DNA of 64,000 bases. Origin: Lysinibacillus piscis. Lineage in GTDB: Bacteria; Bacillota; Bacilli; Bacillales_A; Planococcaceae. This document shows, in pieces, positions 36,697 to 44,681 of the stretch. Position numbers and translations under genes: made by a program. The stretch spans positions 265,703-329,702 of the forward strand of contig NZ_BRZA01000003.1 in NCBI RefSeq assembly GCF_026012395.1. The letters run 5' to 3'. The notes beneath the pieces were generated by a model. That model made no database searches. It was given only the letters and a program-made list of their open reading frames with translations, and had not been told where the DNA came from. Within the stretch, counting starts at the first letter, position 1. Each line of letters starts with the position of its first letter.

Positions 36697-36757
36697 GAAT
36701 TATTCAAATATTTAAACAACTTTTTTATATTTTAAACAACTTTATTATTCAAACACA
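36697..36757 (-). repeat. Right end of layer D: two AAAGTTGTTTAA sites
   Basis: TTTAAACAACTTTTTTA (36711-36727) and TTTAAACAACTTTATTA (36731-36747) are followed by the terminal ACA (36755-36757). The motif is the reverse complement of the sites in the left end at 28467, which pairs these two ends as one element. Confidence 0.75.
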
Positions 36758-36762
36758 ATTAA
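36758..36762. repeat. Junction of layers D and E, target duplication ATTAA
   Basis: ATTAA lies exactly between ACA (layer D) and TGT (layer E) and is repeated on the far side of layer E at 52704-52708. This is the expected five-base Tn7 target duplication flanking layer E. Confidence 0.85.
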
Positions 36763-36912
36763 TGTTGGTTTGAAATAAAGTTTGATCAAAAAGATGTTGT
36801 AAACATTGATTTTATATATAGAAGACACCCATACATTTTGAATAATGATTGATCAAAATGCACAGGTTTTATTTTAGACTAATTTTAAATTTTATAAAAA
36901 AGTTTGATTAAA
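36763..36912 (+). repeat. Left end of layer E with three TnsB-type sites
   Basis: The end starts TGTTGGTTTGAAATAAAG. The sites are AAATAAAGTTTGATCAAAA (36773-36791), GAATAATGATTGATCAAAA (36840-36858) and AAAAAAGTTTGATTAAAC (36895-36912). The innermost overlaps the stop codon of the methyltransferase gene. Confidence 0.8.
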
Positions 36913-38593
36913 CTTCTTTATTTTTTTGCACTATGAGTATATGCTCTTTCATCATTGTAGGAATTCTATCATTCCTATTTACCGTAGAATTAATATGATG
37001 AGGGAGTCGCTTAAAAGAATAGTCCCTAGATAAATCACTAATTTTTATGTATCCTAGGCTTATAAACCAATCAAGCAATATTTCCTTCATATTAATTTGA
37101 ATTTTACCAAAAATAGTTCGATGACCAACTACCCATGTTTGAATACCACCATTTTTTAAGACCCTATCTGTTTCTAATACCACTACGAACAAGTCTTTAA
37201 AAAACTTTAATATCTCATCTTTTCTCTTAGGGGTAGATATTATTTTTCTTTTTACAGTTTCTCTCACTAAACCTATTTTTCCTATAAAATCTTCTTTAAT
37301 ATTGTTATCTTTAATATAAAAATTATCCGTAAAAATCATTTTTATATATTCATTTTTTTTTAAGACACTTCTTGACTTAATTTCATTTTTAGATAATATT
37401 GCTTCTTTATTAAATCTTCTAACATAATCTAACCGAACTCTTTCATCAATTAATTCAAAAAATTTTTCATTTAAATCTTTAATTTGGACCTTTTTATTAC
37501 TATTTACATTTTCAATAATTCTATTAACCTCTTCTAAAATACCATTAAAAGTTACTAAATCTTCATTAATTATCAAATCTATTTCCTGAAAAAGATTTCG
37601 GAGTGTATCAGAAGTATTTAGAATAACTTCTTCATTAATATCAATACTTGAATATTTACCACCCAATAACAATTCATCACAATTATCATTACTAATGGGG
37701 ATACTTAGGAATTTACTTAATAAATCCCCTAACCATTGTATAGATAATCTAGAGAATTGTCCGTATGCTACCGTACTTCTTGAATCTCCGTATGGGGGAG
37801 AGGTGATAACTAAATCTATAAATTCTTCATTAATAAAATCCAAATTTTTTGCATTTTTTAGTCTTATTTCAACATTGTTTTTACTCTTTCGCTGTATTGT
37901 AATATTTATAATGTTATCTAATAAATCATTTACTTTATTCTCAAACATTTCAATAGAGTTTATTTGAAATTTTTCAATATCACTTGGAGACATTCTATAT
38001 AATTTAAATTCACTATTCCTACTTAAGGAACTTGCCTTTATACAAGAGCTTAAAGAACTCAATAAAATTAGACTATATATTTCTTGTAATTTCACATCTT
38101 GTTTTTCTATAAATAAATTAATTTTATTTTTTAAATATGAAATTTCATGAATATTAGATTTTTTAAACCAATAATCTATATTCTTAAAATCTACAATATC
38201 AACTTTTAGTGTAGGTTTATACTCTATTGAAATTTCTGTTAAAAAGTCACTTATGATACCTATAATTTCATCATTACGTTCTAATATCAATACTTTTGTT
38301 TTAGCAATTAAAATTGCTAATGGATTTAAATCTGTTCCATAAAAATCAAATCCTAAATAATTTGCTTCAAGTGCCGTTGTCCCACTTCCCACAAAGGGGT
38401 CTAATATTGTTTTTATTTCTCTTTCATTTGCGATATGTTTAATAATATCAGCTACTAATTGTGGCACTAATTTAGCTGGATATGAAAGTACACTATTATT
38501 TCTTTCTAAAAAAGAAGCTGAACGATTTTCTCCTTGATAATCCAAATTTATATTATCTAATTCTTCATAATGCTTAATATTTTTTACTATCAA
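36908..38593 (-). CDS. DNA methyltransferase (amino-MTase, SPPY type), no restriction partner recognised
   Basis: The ~561-residue protein has the AdoMet-binding motif DPFVGSGTTALEA (from about residue 65) and the catalytic motif TSPPYG (about 264-269), separated by ~200 residues. SPPY is common in N4-cytosine and some N6-adenine methylases. The C-terminal part (DRVLKNGGIQTWVVGHR) also fits the fold. I choose the TTG start at 38593, with GGAGG seven bases upstream; a longer frame from 38650 would run through a perfect hairpin. It is the gene nearest the left end of layer E. It could protect host DNA from an uncharacterised nuclease of the adjacent pair or act alone. Confidence 0.82.
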   Translation of the reverse strand: MIVKNIKHYEELDNINLDYQGENRSASFLERNNSVLSYPAKLVPQLVADIIKHIANEREIKTILDPFVGSGTTALEANYLGFDFYGTDLNPLAILIAKTKVLILERNDEIIGIISDFLTEISIEYKPTLKVDIVDFKNIDYWFKKSNIHEISYLKNKINLFIEKQDVKLQEIYSLILLSSLSSCIKASSLSRNSEFKLYRMSPSDIEKFQINSIEMFENKVNDLLDNIINITIQRKSKNNVEIRLKNAKNLDFINEEFIDLVITSPPYGDSRSTVAYGQFSRLSIQWLGDLLSKFLSIPISNDNCDELLLGGKYSSIDINEEVILNTSDTLRNLFQEIDLIINEDLVTFNGILEEVNRIIENVNSNKKVQIKDLNEKFFELIDERVRLDYVRRFNKEAILSKNEIKSRSVLKKNEYIKMIFTDNFYIKDNNIKEDFIGKIGLVRETVKRKIISTPKRKDEILKFFKDLFVVVLETDRVLKNGGIQTWVVGHRTIFGKIQINMKEILLDWFISLGYIKISDLSRDYSFKRLPHHINSTVNRNDRIPTMMKEHILIVQKNKEV

Positions 38594-38630
38594 AAGATTA
38601 CCTCCATTTAAAATCAAACCCAGGACTAAA

Positions 38631-38656
38631 CCGCATGGATTAAAAGCCATGCGGTA
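38631..38656 (-). promoter_or_regulatory. Perfect hairpin/palindrome upstream of the methyltransferase gene
   Basis: ACCGCATGG-N8-CCATGCGGT lies about 40 bases upstream of the chosen start. It could be an operator, an mRNA leader hairpin or an attenuator. A TATAAT-like box lies just upstream at about 38680. No long T run follows, which argues against a simple terminator. Confidence 0.5.
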
Positions 38657-38825
38657 AACATATAATGCTATTTAGTTGGTTATATTATACGGCATATCTT
38701 ATTTAAAATCCAGGAATTCAGTTTTCCACATTACTCCAATTAATTATGTATATACCTTTAAAAATTGGGTTACTAAATAATAGTTTAAAGTACAAAAGGA
38801 ATTTTTATTCTAACAACTGCTAGAA

Positions 38826-40604
38826 TTAGATAATTGGGGAACTATTAACTGCTATTCGTGTTAAATTCTCCACGTATGCTTGATGAATTGCTTGAGCTTC
38901 ATCTTGCTTTATTCTACCTATTCTTCTGATTCTTTTAAATTCCAAACTTTTTAATTCTCTATTTTCATCTACCGCATCTATTATCTCTAATCCTTCAAAT
39001 AATAGTTCCCCTAAAAATTTCCCTATATCTATATCTACGTTCCATTTATCAAATTTCTTTTTAAAGTCTTCAAAACCATTATTAATAGCCTTTTTCATTG
39101 CATAGCGAATATGTTGATTATTATTTATAACATCCTTATCAACTTTGATTCCATCATCAGATTCTAACAATAAGGAATCTAATACAAATGTAGGTATTTT
39201 ATTATAGATAGTTTTGGATTTATAGCTATACCCCTTCTTCTCTGCTAAAAAATCAGTACAGCTAAATTTATAATTCTCTTGATTTTCTTTTTTTGTATTA
39301 ACATAATCATTAAGTTCTGCTAGTATAGCCTCATTGTTAATTAACTGTTTGAATTCAGACAGAATTAACAATTCATTTAAAAAAGTAGTTTTTTTATTAT
39401 GATTTCTAAAAGAATAGTTTAAAATTGTTTCTAAAATTCTGGATATCTCTTTCGAATTAATCTGAGTATTAGTTTCTTTGATTTCCAATAGCAAAAATTC
39501 CGAATCTACTCTTTTTCCATTAGCTCTTACAGTTATATCACAATTTTGGGAACATACCATGTATAATTTACTACCAACTTGAATTAAATCCCCATAGCTA
39601 ATATCATCACTTCTATATACTTGGTGTAAGTCTTCTGGTTTATTAATACTATGATTTAATTCCTTAATTATTCTTGCTTGTAAATTATACGTTTCTATAT
39701 CTGCTGTATTTTCAATATGTTTATGAATAAATTTCCTTAGAGATGCTATTATATTATGCTCAGTAGACTTTATTTCATCCAAATAAACATTTTCAAATTT
39801 ATTTTTATAAATTGAATACAAAATTTCGTCGATATGTTGTCCTTCAGATAAATAATTATAGTGTAATAACAATTCATTATTATTAACTTCCCAAACCTTG
39901 GGCAAAATAGAATGCATTGTATTTCTTTGAATTGTATTAAATTTTGATAAAAGGTTCGCTTTTTGAGACTTTAAAACAGCAGTATTAATTTTCCCCTCTT
40001 CTAGCTCTACATTCTTTTCAACGAAATTTAAATGAAGAGCTAGATTATCAGCAGTATCCTTGTCTAAATTAAGTTTTTCTAAATAAGTATTCACATCTGA
40101 ATAATTTTTAAACTTTTCTATTTGTGAAGTATATATAAAAAGATATCTATTATCTTTTCCTTCTAACATTTTTGAGATACTCTGTAACACTTCTTTTAAT
40201 TTATCATAATATCTCTCTTTAGTTCCTTCAAGACGTTTATCCACTACAAAAAGTATCGACATTTCATCACTATATGAATAGCTACTATTAATTTTTTCTA
40301 AAAATTCATTAGGTAAATACCATTCAACACTCCTTTCATCATCTAAAACTTCAGTAAAATAACTGTAATTCATTTTTGTTGCTTCAAGGATAAATTCTAT
40401 TTCTGCATCCTCCATTTCTATGGATTCAAAAAAATCTTTCAACGCTGCTTCTGGATAATTACTTTTATAATCATCAAACTCCACTTCATACTCTCTCAAA
40501 TAATTGATAATCTCATCTGTTACATTATTTAAAGCTGTGTCTCTACTTATAAATGCATCATCAATTATTACTACTTTGTCTATTGAAAACTCAGCTAGAT
40601 TCAT
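38826..40604 (-). CDS. Receiver-domain-like protein paired with a dual-ATPase sensor
   Basis: In this 592-residue protein the N-terminal ~160 residues look like a response-regulator receiver with insertions: the acidic pair in KVVIIDDAF (10-18), a candidate phospho-acceptor Asp in ILFVVDKRLEG (around 117) and the conserved Thr in YLFIYTSQ (around 146). The remainder is unlike any known output domain. It contains YMVCSQNCDITV near residue 355 and a basic C-terminal region. No HTH is visible. Its start overlaps the upstream stop by one base (TAATG), so the two proteins are probably made together and may act as a signalling pair. Confidence 0.65.
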   Translation of the reverse strand: MNLAEFSIDKVVIIDDAFISRDTALNNVTDEIINYLREYEVEFDDYKSNYPEAALKDFFESIEMEDAEIEFILEATKMNYSYFTEVLDDERSVEWYLPNEFLEKINSSYSYSDEMSILFVVDKRLEGTKERYYDKLKEVLQSISKMLEGKDNRYLFIYTSQIEKFKNYSDVNTYLEKLNLDKDTADNLALHLNFVEKNVELEEGKINTAVLKSQKANLLSKFNTIQRNTMHSILPKVWEVNNNELLLHYNYLSEGQHIDEILYSIYKNKFENVYLDEIKSTEHNIIASLRKFIHKHIENTADIETYNLQARIIKELNHSINKPEDLHQVYRSDDISYGDLIQVGSKLYMVCSQNCDITVRANGKRVDSEFLLLEIKETNTQINSKEISRILETILNYSFRNHNKKTTFLNELLILSEFKQLINNEAILAELNDYVNTKKENQENYKFSCTDFLAEKKGYSYKSKTIYNKIPTFVLDSLLLESDDGIKVDKDVINNNQHIRYAMKKAINNGFEDFKKKFDKWNVDIDIGKFLGELLFEGLEIIDAVDENRELKSLEFKRIRRIGRIKQDEAQAIHQAYVENLTRIAVNSSPII

Positions 40605-43051
40605 TATTGCAACTCTCCTCTAAATATAATTTCAAATTTATATCTATTATCATGTGAATTAGTTTCATTTAATAATTGAATATCTCCACTAACTTCTTTC
40701 AACATTTCTTTTACAATATACAAACCCATGCCTCTTCCTTCATTTAAAGGCTTATTACTTACAAAAGGCTCAAATAATTTATCTGAAATATCATTGTGAA
40801 TACCAAAACCATTATCCCATAATTGAATTTTGTTATTATTTCTAAACTGAATATTAATCGTAGGATTATTAATCTGCATTTTACTCAACCAATATACTGA
40901 ATTAATAATTAAATTTTCAAATATTATTTTTAATCCTTCTTTAACAACTTTTTGTTTAAAACCCTCCCCTTTTATTTCAAGATTCACATTAATATTTTTA
41001 TATGATAACAAAGGTGAGTCTTCAAAAGTAGACAATAAATACTCTTTTAAATCTATAACCTCATATCTTCTTCTCTTTGAATATGAATTAATATCGAGCA
41101 TAGCAGCATAACGGTTTAAAAATTTTGTATTTGAATCAATTAAAGATAAATTTCTCTCTGCCTTTCTCCATACTTCTTCATTATTAAATAACAACTTTCT
41201 CAATTGTAAAGAACTAAATTTAATACCATTTGATAATCTTGTAATTTCATGAGCTAGGGTCTCCGCTACGATTGTTGCACCAATTAATGGATAAAATTGC
41301 TCCAGATTTTCTCTCTCTAATTCAATTTGATTATATTTTTTATGTTGATCATTCTCCAAACTTTGTATGTGTGACTTTATTTCCGTGATTTCCTTTTTTA
41401 TGTCAGTAGTTACCAAGTTTAAAACTTCTATCCCTTTCTCACCTTCAATATAAGGAATTAAATTAGCTATTTTCTTCTCAGACAAATCTGTTTTTTCATC
41501 AATTGTTTCTTTGAATTTGCCAAAAGAATCTTCTATTTTCTGAAATTTAATTAACCCATCATCAAAACTTATTATTTCATTACTTTTTAACTTATTTAAT
41601 CTCATAGAACTCGGTAATTCAAATATCTCTCTAAATTTATCATCTTCATAAGTCATTATTATGGCTATAAAATCTCTCATTAAGGTTAGGAAATTCTTCC
41701 CGTACTCATCTTGCTTTAAACCCTCCCTATTAGTTAATTCAGCTAATTTTTCCAAGTTTTCCTCGCCATCTATATATACATAACCTACTACATTATTCGG
41801 TGAGTAGATGTTTCTATAGTATGTTCGCTCTATGTGGCCTAAACCAAGCCAATCTTTCTGTTCACCAAGCATAACCCTAAAATTATTTCTATATAAATTC
41901 ACTCCTGAAATGCTCTCCAATAACTTTTTAATTTCAGTAGATGATCGAGAAAAAGCATAAATTGCTCCTTCAAAGTCGCCTGGTAAAAAATATTCTCCTT
42001 TATCATCTTGATATAAACTTTTTAAATTTACCTTAGAGTATCTCTTATTTATATCTTGTTCTAAAATACTAATTCGAAACGGTTTCACATTACAGTGTTT
42101 TTTATAAAGTTCTTCAAAGTTAATTGTATCTTTTAATTCGAACCCTAAATCCTCCATTCTCTTCCTCATATTAGATACTAACCCCTCAATATATTGAAGG
42201 CTCCTAGTAATTTCAAATTCAACAAATTTACTCAGTAAATTAAATTTAAATTTAGTCTTGGAACTAGCTATATTTTCAATTCTCGTTTTATCATACAAAT
42301 CGCTTTTAAAAATCTCTTTATTTAAATCAATTTTTACTGAAAAGTTTGCTTTCTTATCTTGGAAAGGGTTCATAAAAGCCAAGACATCTTTTTCAAGCTC
42401 TACTTTAGTTTCCTTCTTTTCCCAATAATTATTACCTTTTAACCCCATAATAGTTATTCTAGTTCCATGACTTTCTCCACAAAATTTAATTTTTTCATCC
42501 TGTATTTTTTGAATAACTATCGGGATTGAATCCAAGGTTAATGAGTCTACCTCAAAGTCACTCCAATTAAGAACAAATCTATAATAATAATTTTCATTTT
42601 CTTCAATTATTTTTTGTTTTTCCGTTACTCCAAAATTATTTAAAATGAGCGTATCATCTAATTTATTCAATATCTCTAAATTTAATTTTGTTTCAACAAT
42701 TATAAAGTAACCCAATCTATTTAAAGCTAACCTTCCTACACCCTTGCTACCCAAAGCTAACCTGTTAAATATATAGGAATATTTCTGGTTTTGTTGTTTA
42801 AATGATGTCGCTATTCTTAAAAACCCACTTTCAATAATATGACGATTCATCCCATTTCCATTGTCTTCAACAATCATTAGACCTTTACCGTATTCATTTT
42901 CTGCAATTGTATCAATCACTATCTCGCATTTTAAAGCATCAGCATCTGAAGAATTTTTCACCAATTCTAATAAGGCTACTTTTTCGTCTGAAATTAGCAT
43001 TTCTCCAAGATGACTGATTATTCTAGAATCTATTGAAATATGACTCTCCAC
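40604..43051 (-). CDS. Dual GHKL ATPase: Hsp90/MutL-like N-terminus and histidine-kinase-like C-terminus
   Basis: The 815-residue protein has two GHKL ATPase domains. The N-terminal one is Hsp90/MutL/MORC-like (ALLELVKNSSDADA, 26-39; EDNGNGM, 62-68; GSKGVGRLAL, 101-110). The C-terminal one is histidine-kinase-like (IFENLIINSVYWLS; LWDNGFGI; GRGMGLYIVKEML). Between them is a coiled stretch with a candidate phospho-histidine in LAHEITRLSNG. No transmembrane helix is present. Paired with the receiver-like protein downstream and carried by a transposon, it looks like an intracellular sensing system, possibly antiphage; the function is inferred. Confidence 0.72.
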   Translation of the reverse strand: MESHISIDSRIISHLGEMLISDEKVALLELVKNSSDADALKCEIVIDTIAENEYGKGLMIVEDNGNGMNRHIIESGFLRIATSFKQQNQKYSYIFNRLALGSKGVGRLALNRLGYFIIVETKLNLEILNKLDDTLILNNFGVTEKQKIIEENENYYYRFVLNWSDFEVDSLTLDSIPIVIQKIQDEKIKFCGESHGTRITIMGLKGNNYWEKKETKVELEKDVLAFMNPFQDKKANFSVKIDLNKEIFKSDLYDKTRIENIASSKTKFKFNLLSKFVEFEITRSLQYIEGLVSNMRKRMEDLGFELKDTINFEELYKKHCNVKPFRISILEQDINKRYSKVNLKSLYQDDKGEYFLPGDFEGAIYAFSRSSTEIKKLLESISGVNLYRNNFRVMLGEQKDWLGLGHIERTYYRNIYSPNNVVGYVYIDGEENLEKLAELTNREGLKQDEYGKNFLTLMRDFIAIIMTYEDDKFREIFELPSSMRLNKLKSNEIISFDDGLIKFQKIEDSFGKFKETIDEKTDLSEKKIANLIPYIEGEKGIEVLNLVTTDIKKEITEIKSHIQSLENDQHKKYNQIELERENLEQFYPLIGATIVAETLAHEITRLSNGIKFSSLQLRKLLFNNEEVWRKAERNLSLIDSNTKFLNRYAAMLDINSYSKRRRYEVIDLKEYLLSTFEDSPLLSYKNINVNLEIKGEGFKQKVVKEGLKIIFENLIINSVYWLSKMQINNPTINIQFRNNNKIQLWDNGFGIHNDISDKLFEPFVSNKPLNEGRGMGLYIVKEMLKEVSGDIQLLNETNSHDNRYKFEIIFRGELQ

Positions 43052-43073
43052 ATAAACACTACCTTCCTTTTTT

Positions 43074-43128
43074 GATACTTATAAACTTTATAACATATTA
43101 TATACTTCTGTATTCGATTATAAGTATC
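43074..43128. promoter_or_regulatory. Inverted repeat around the promoter of the dual-ATPase gene
   Basis: GATACTTATAA (43074-43084) and TTATAAGTATC (43118-43128) are perfect 11-base inverted copies 33 bases apart, lying between the tnsE stop and the ATPase start. A TATAAT-like sequence lies between them on the minus strand. They look like paired operator half-sites, and the cargo is probably transcribed separately from tns. Confidence 0.55.
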
Positions 43129-43139
43129 TATACAGTTTT

Positions 43140-44681
43140 TCACATAGTACTTGTGAATTTATTCCACAATAAGTTTGCTCTGTGCTCATAGTTTTTCTTA
43201 CCATGCCTTAAAGTTGTATATTTAATATTATTGTTCTCTAGTTGCTGTTTTCCCCATACTCCAGCATTATTAATTACTCTACTTAGCACTTCTGTGTAAG
43301 TATATATTCTATTTGTATAACTATTAAAAAAACATATCAAAGTCGCTATTCTTTTACCCTTCCGCTCAATCTCAATCACACTAGCTTCCTTATCAAACAA
43401 TAACTTAATTTCAGCAATCACATACTTCCTTTCAGTCACTCCATCACTCAAATAAACAAAACGCTTCGTATCAGAAAACTCCTTCAAACTCCCTTGAATA
43501 ATATTTATTGACTGCACTTCTGGGAAATCTTGCAACACCCTCATCACTTTTATAAACTCACCTAATTCACCATCAATTTGAATATCCATTAATGACTGTT
43601 GCTCTAATCCTCTTGTTAGATGATTGCCACCTGTATCTGCTGACGATCTTTTACCTTCATCGTTAATAAATCGCCTTTTGGTATTTTCATCTTCAAAATC
43701 TCGCTTTTTGTTAGTTCCTCTACTGACCTTAGTTATTTTAGGCATCGCAATATATTCATGTTTTTGATTGTCCATTTCAATGATGTCAAAGTTGTCTGTT
43801 GTTCCCTCTATTTCTTCATCTAGCATTAGCTCCTCTTGTTGACCATTTAGATTCTTTTTCTTTGTATGTAATGTATATTTCTTAGCTTCTTTTGATTTTT
43901 CACTTCGAACTATTTCTGGATGACTAAAGAAGACCTCGCTATAAGGGATATGTTTATTCTTCACATTGGAAACTCTTAATACTGTGCCACCGTTTGCATT
44001 TGGCTTCACTACAGCTTTAATTGTAATGGGTTGTTTAAATGACCAATCAAACTTTAAAATGCCAGTATTATTAAATATATATGCTACATTTTCAAATACA
44101 TTTCGCAAATCTTGATTTGTAAGAAGCCAGACAAGTTGATATAGAAAACTGGATTGTGTATATTTTCGATGATATTGTGAAGAAAAATTTAAATTAATCT
44201 TATTGTACTCATAGTTCTCAATAAAATATTGAGGGAATGAATTCGCTTCAAAAAGCCTATATAGTAGAAATCGATTGGGTGCTAATATGCTACGAACAAC
44301 TTCAATTAATGGCAGGATATAGGTTCGGTTTCCTTGCTTAACAATAAAGCTCCTTGAAATATCTTTATCGTCTGTTCCAAAGATCTCCCATTCTTTTTCA
44401 TGTAAGCTAACCATATCTGGATAAATAGTAATCTCAACTCCCTCTGTTTCATTTGGAGGAATGCTTTTTCTAATATCACCATCCAAATAGAAATGTTGGA
44501 TTGCCAATGCAGGAAGTGTCCCCCAATCAACTAATAGTTTTTCTGTCTTACCTTTCGCTCTAAAATAGGCATGAATCATGACTTTCTTTTCATATTGAAA
44601 AGGAGAGCTTATCCAAATTAATTGTGCCTTCTCTCCATTTTTAAATGGCCAGTTTTTCAATTTAACTTGTTGTTCGTTCAT
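43140..44681 (-). CDS. tnsE: TnsE, target selector for replicating/mobile DNA
   Basis: The 513-residue protein is in the last position of the tns operon and close to the size of Tn7 TnsE (538 residues). It overlaps the tnsD end by 20 bases. The C-terminal region (YVIAEIKLLFDKEASVIEIE, then CFFNSYTNRIYTYTEVLSRV) matches the tnsE relic of layer D. TnsE in Tn7 directs insertion to conjugal plasmids and lagging-strand DNA through the processivity clamp, so layer E should have two targeting modes. Assignment rests on position, length and the two copies. Confidence 0.78.
   Translation of the reverse strand: MNEQQVKLKNWPFKNGEKAQLIWISSPFQYEKKVMIHAYFRAKGKTEKLLVDWGTLPALAIQHFYLDGDIRKSIPPNETEGVEITIYPDMVSLHEKEWEIFGTDDKDISRSFIVKQGNRTYILPLIEVVRSILAPNRFLLYRLFEANSFPQYFIENYEYNKINLNFSSQYHRKYTQSSFLYQLVWLLTNQDLRNVFENVAYIFNNTGILKFDWSFKQPITIKAVVKPNANGGTVLRVSNVKNKHIPYSEVFFSHPEIVRSEKSKEAKKYTLHTKKKNLNGQQEELMLDEEIEGTTDNFDIIEMDNQKHEYIAMPKITKVSRGTNKKRDFEDENTKRRFINDEGKRSSADTGGNHLTRGLEQQSLMDIQIDGELGEFIKVMRVLQDFPEVQSINIIQGSLKEFSDTKRFVYLSDGVTERKYVIAEIKLLFDKEASVIEIERKGKRIATLICFFNSYTNRIYTYTEVLSRVINNAGVWGKQQLENNNIKYTTLRHGKKNYEHRANLLWNKFTSTM

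Larger units (their letters stand above)
28467..36757 (+). mobile_element. Layer D: non-autonomous Tn7-like element (about 8.3 kb)
   Basis: Its left and right ends share their own site type, AAAGTTGTTTAA, different from the other layers. It contains intact tnsA, a 5' stub of tnsB, the 3' tail of tnsC, broken tnsD and tnsE, an intact SIR2-NTPase cargo gene next to the left end, and a nuclease-like gene between tnsA and the right end. It cannot transpose on its own without TnsB and TnsC. Confidence 0.85.

Noticed and set aside
36908..43051. Naming the methyltransferase and ATPase/receiver genes as a known system such as BREX, DISARM or Detocs
   Set aside because: The hallmark genes of BREX and DISARM (PglZ, DrmA/DrmB helicase) are absent, and the two-ATPase architecture with an unknown receiver output does not match Detocs as I know it.
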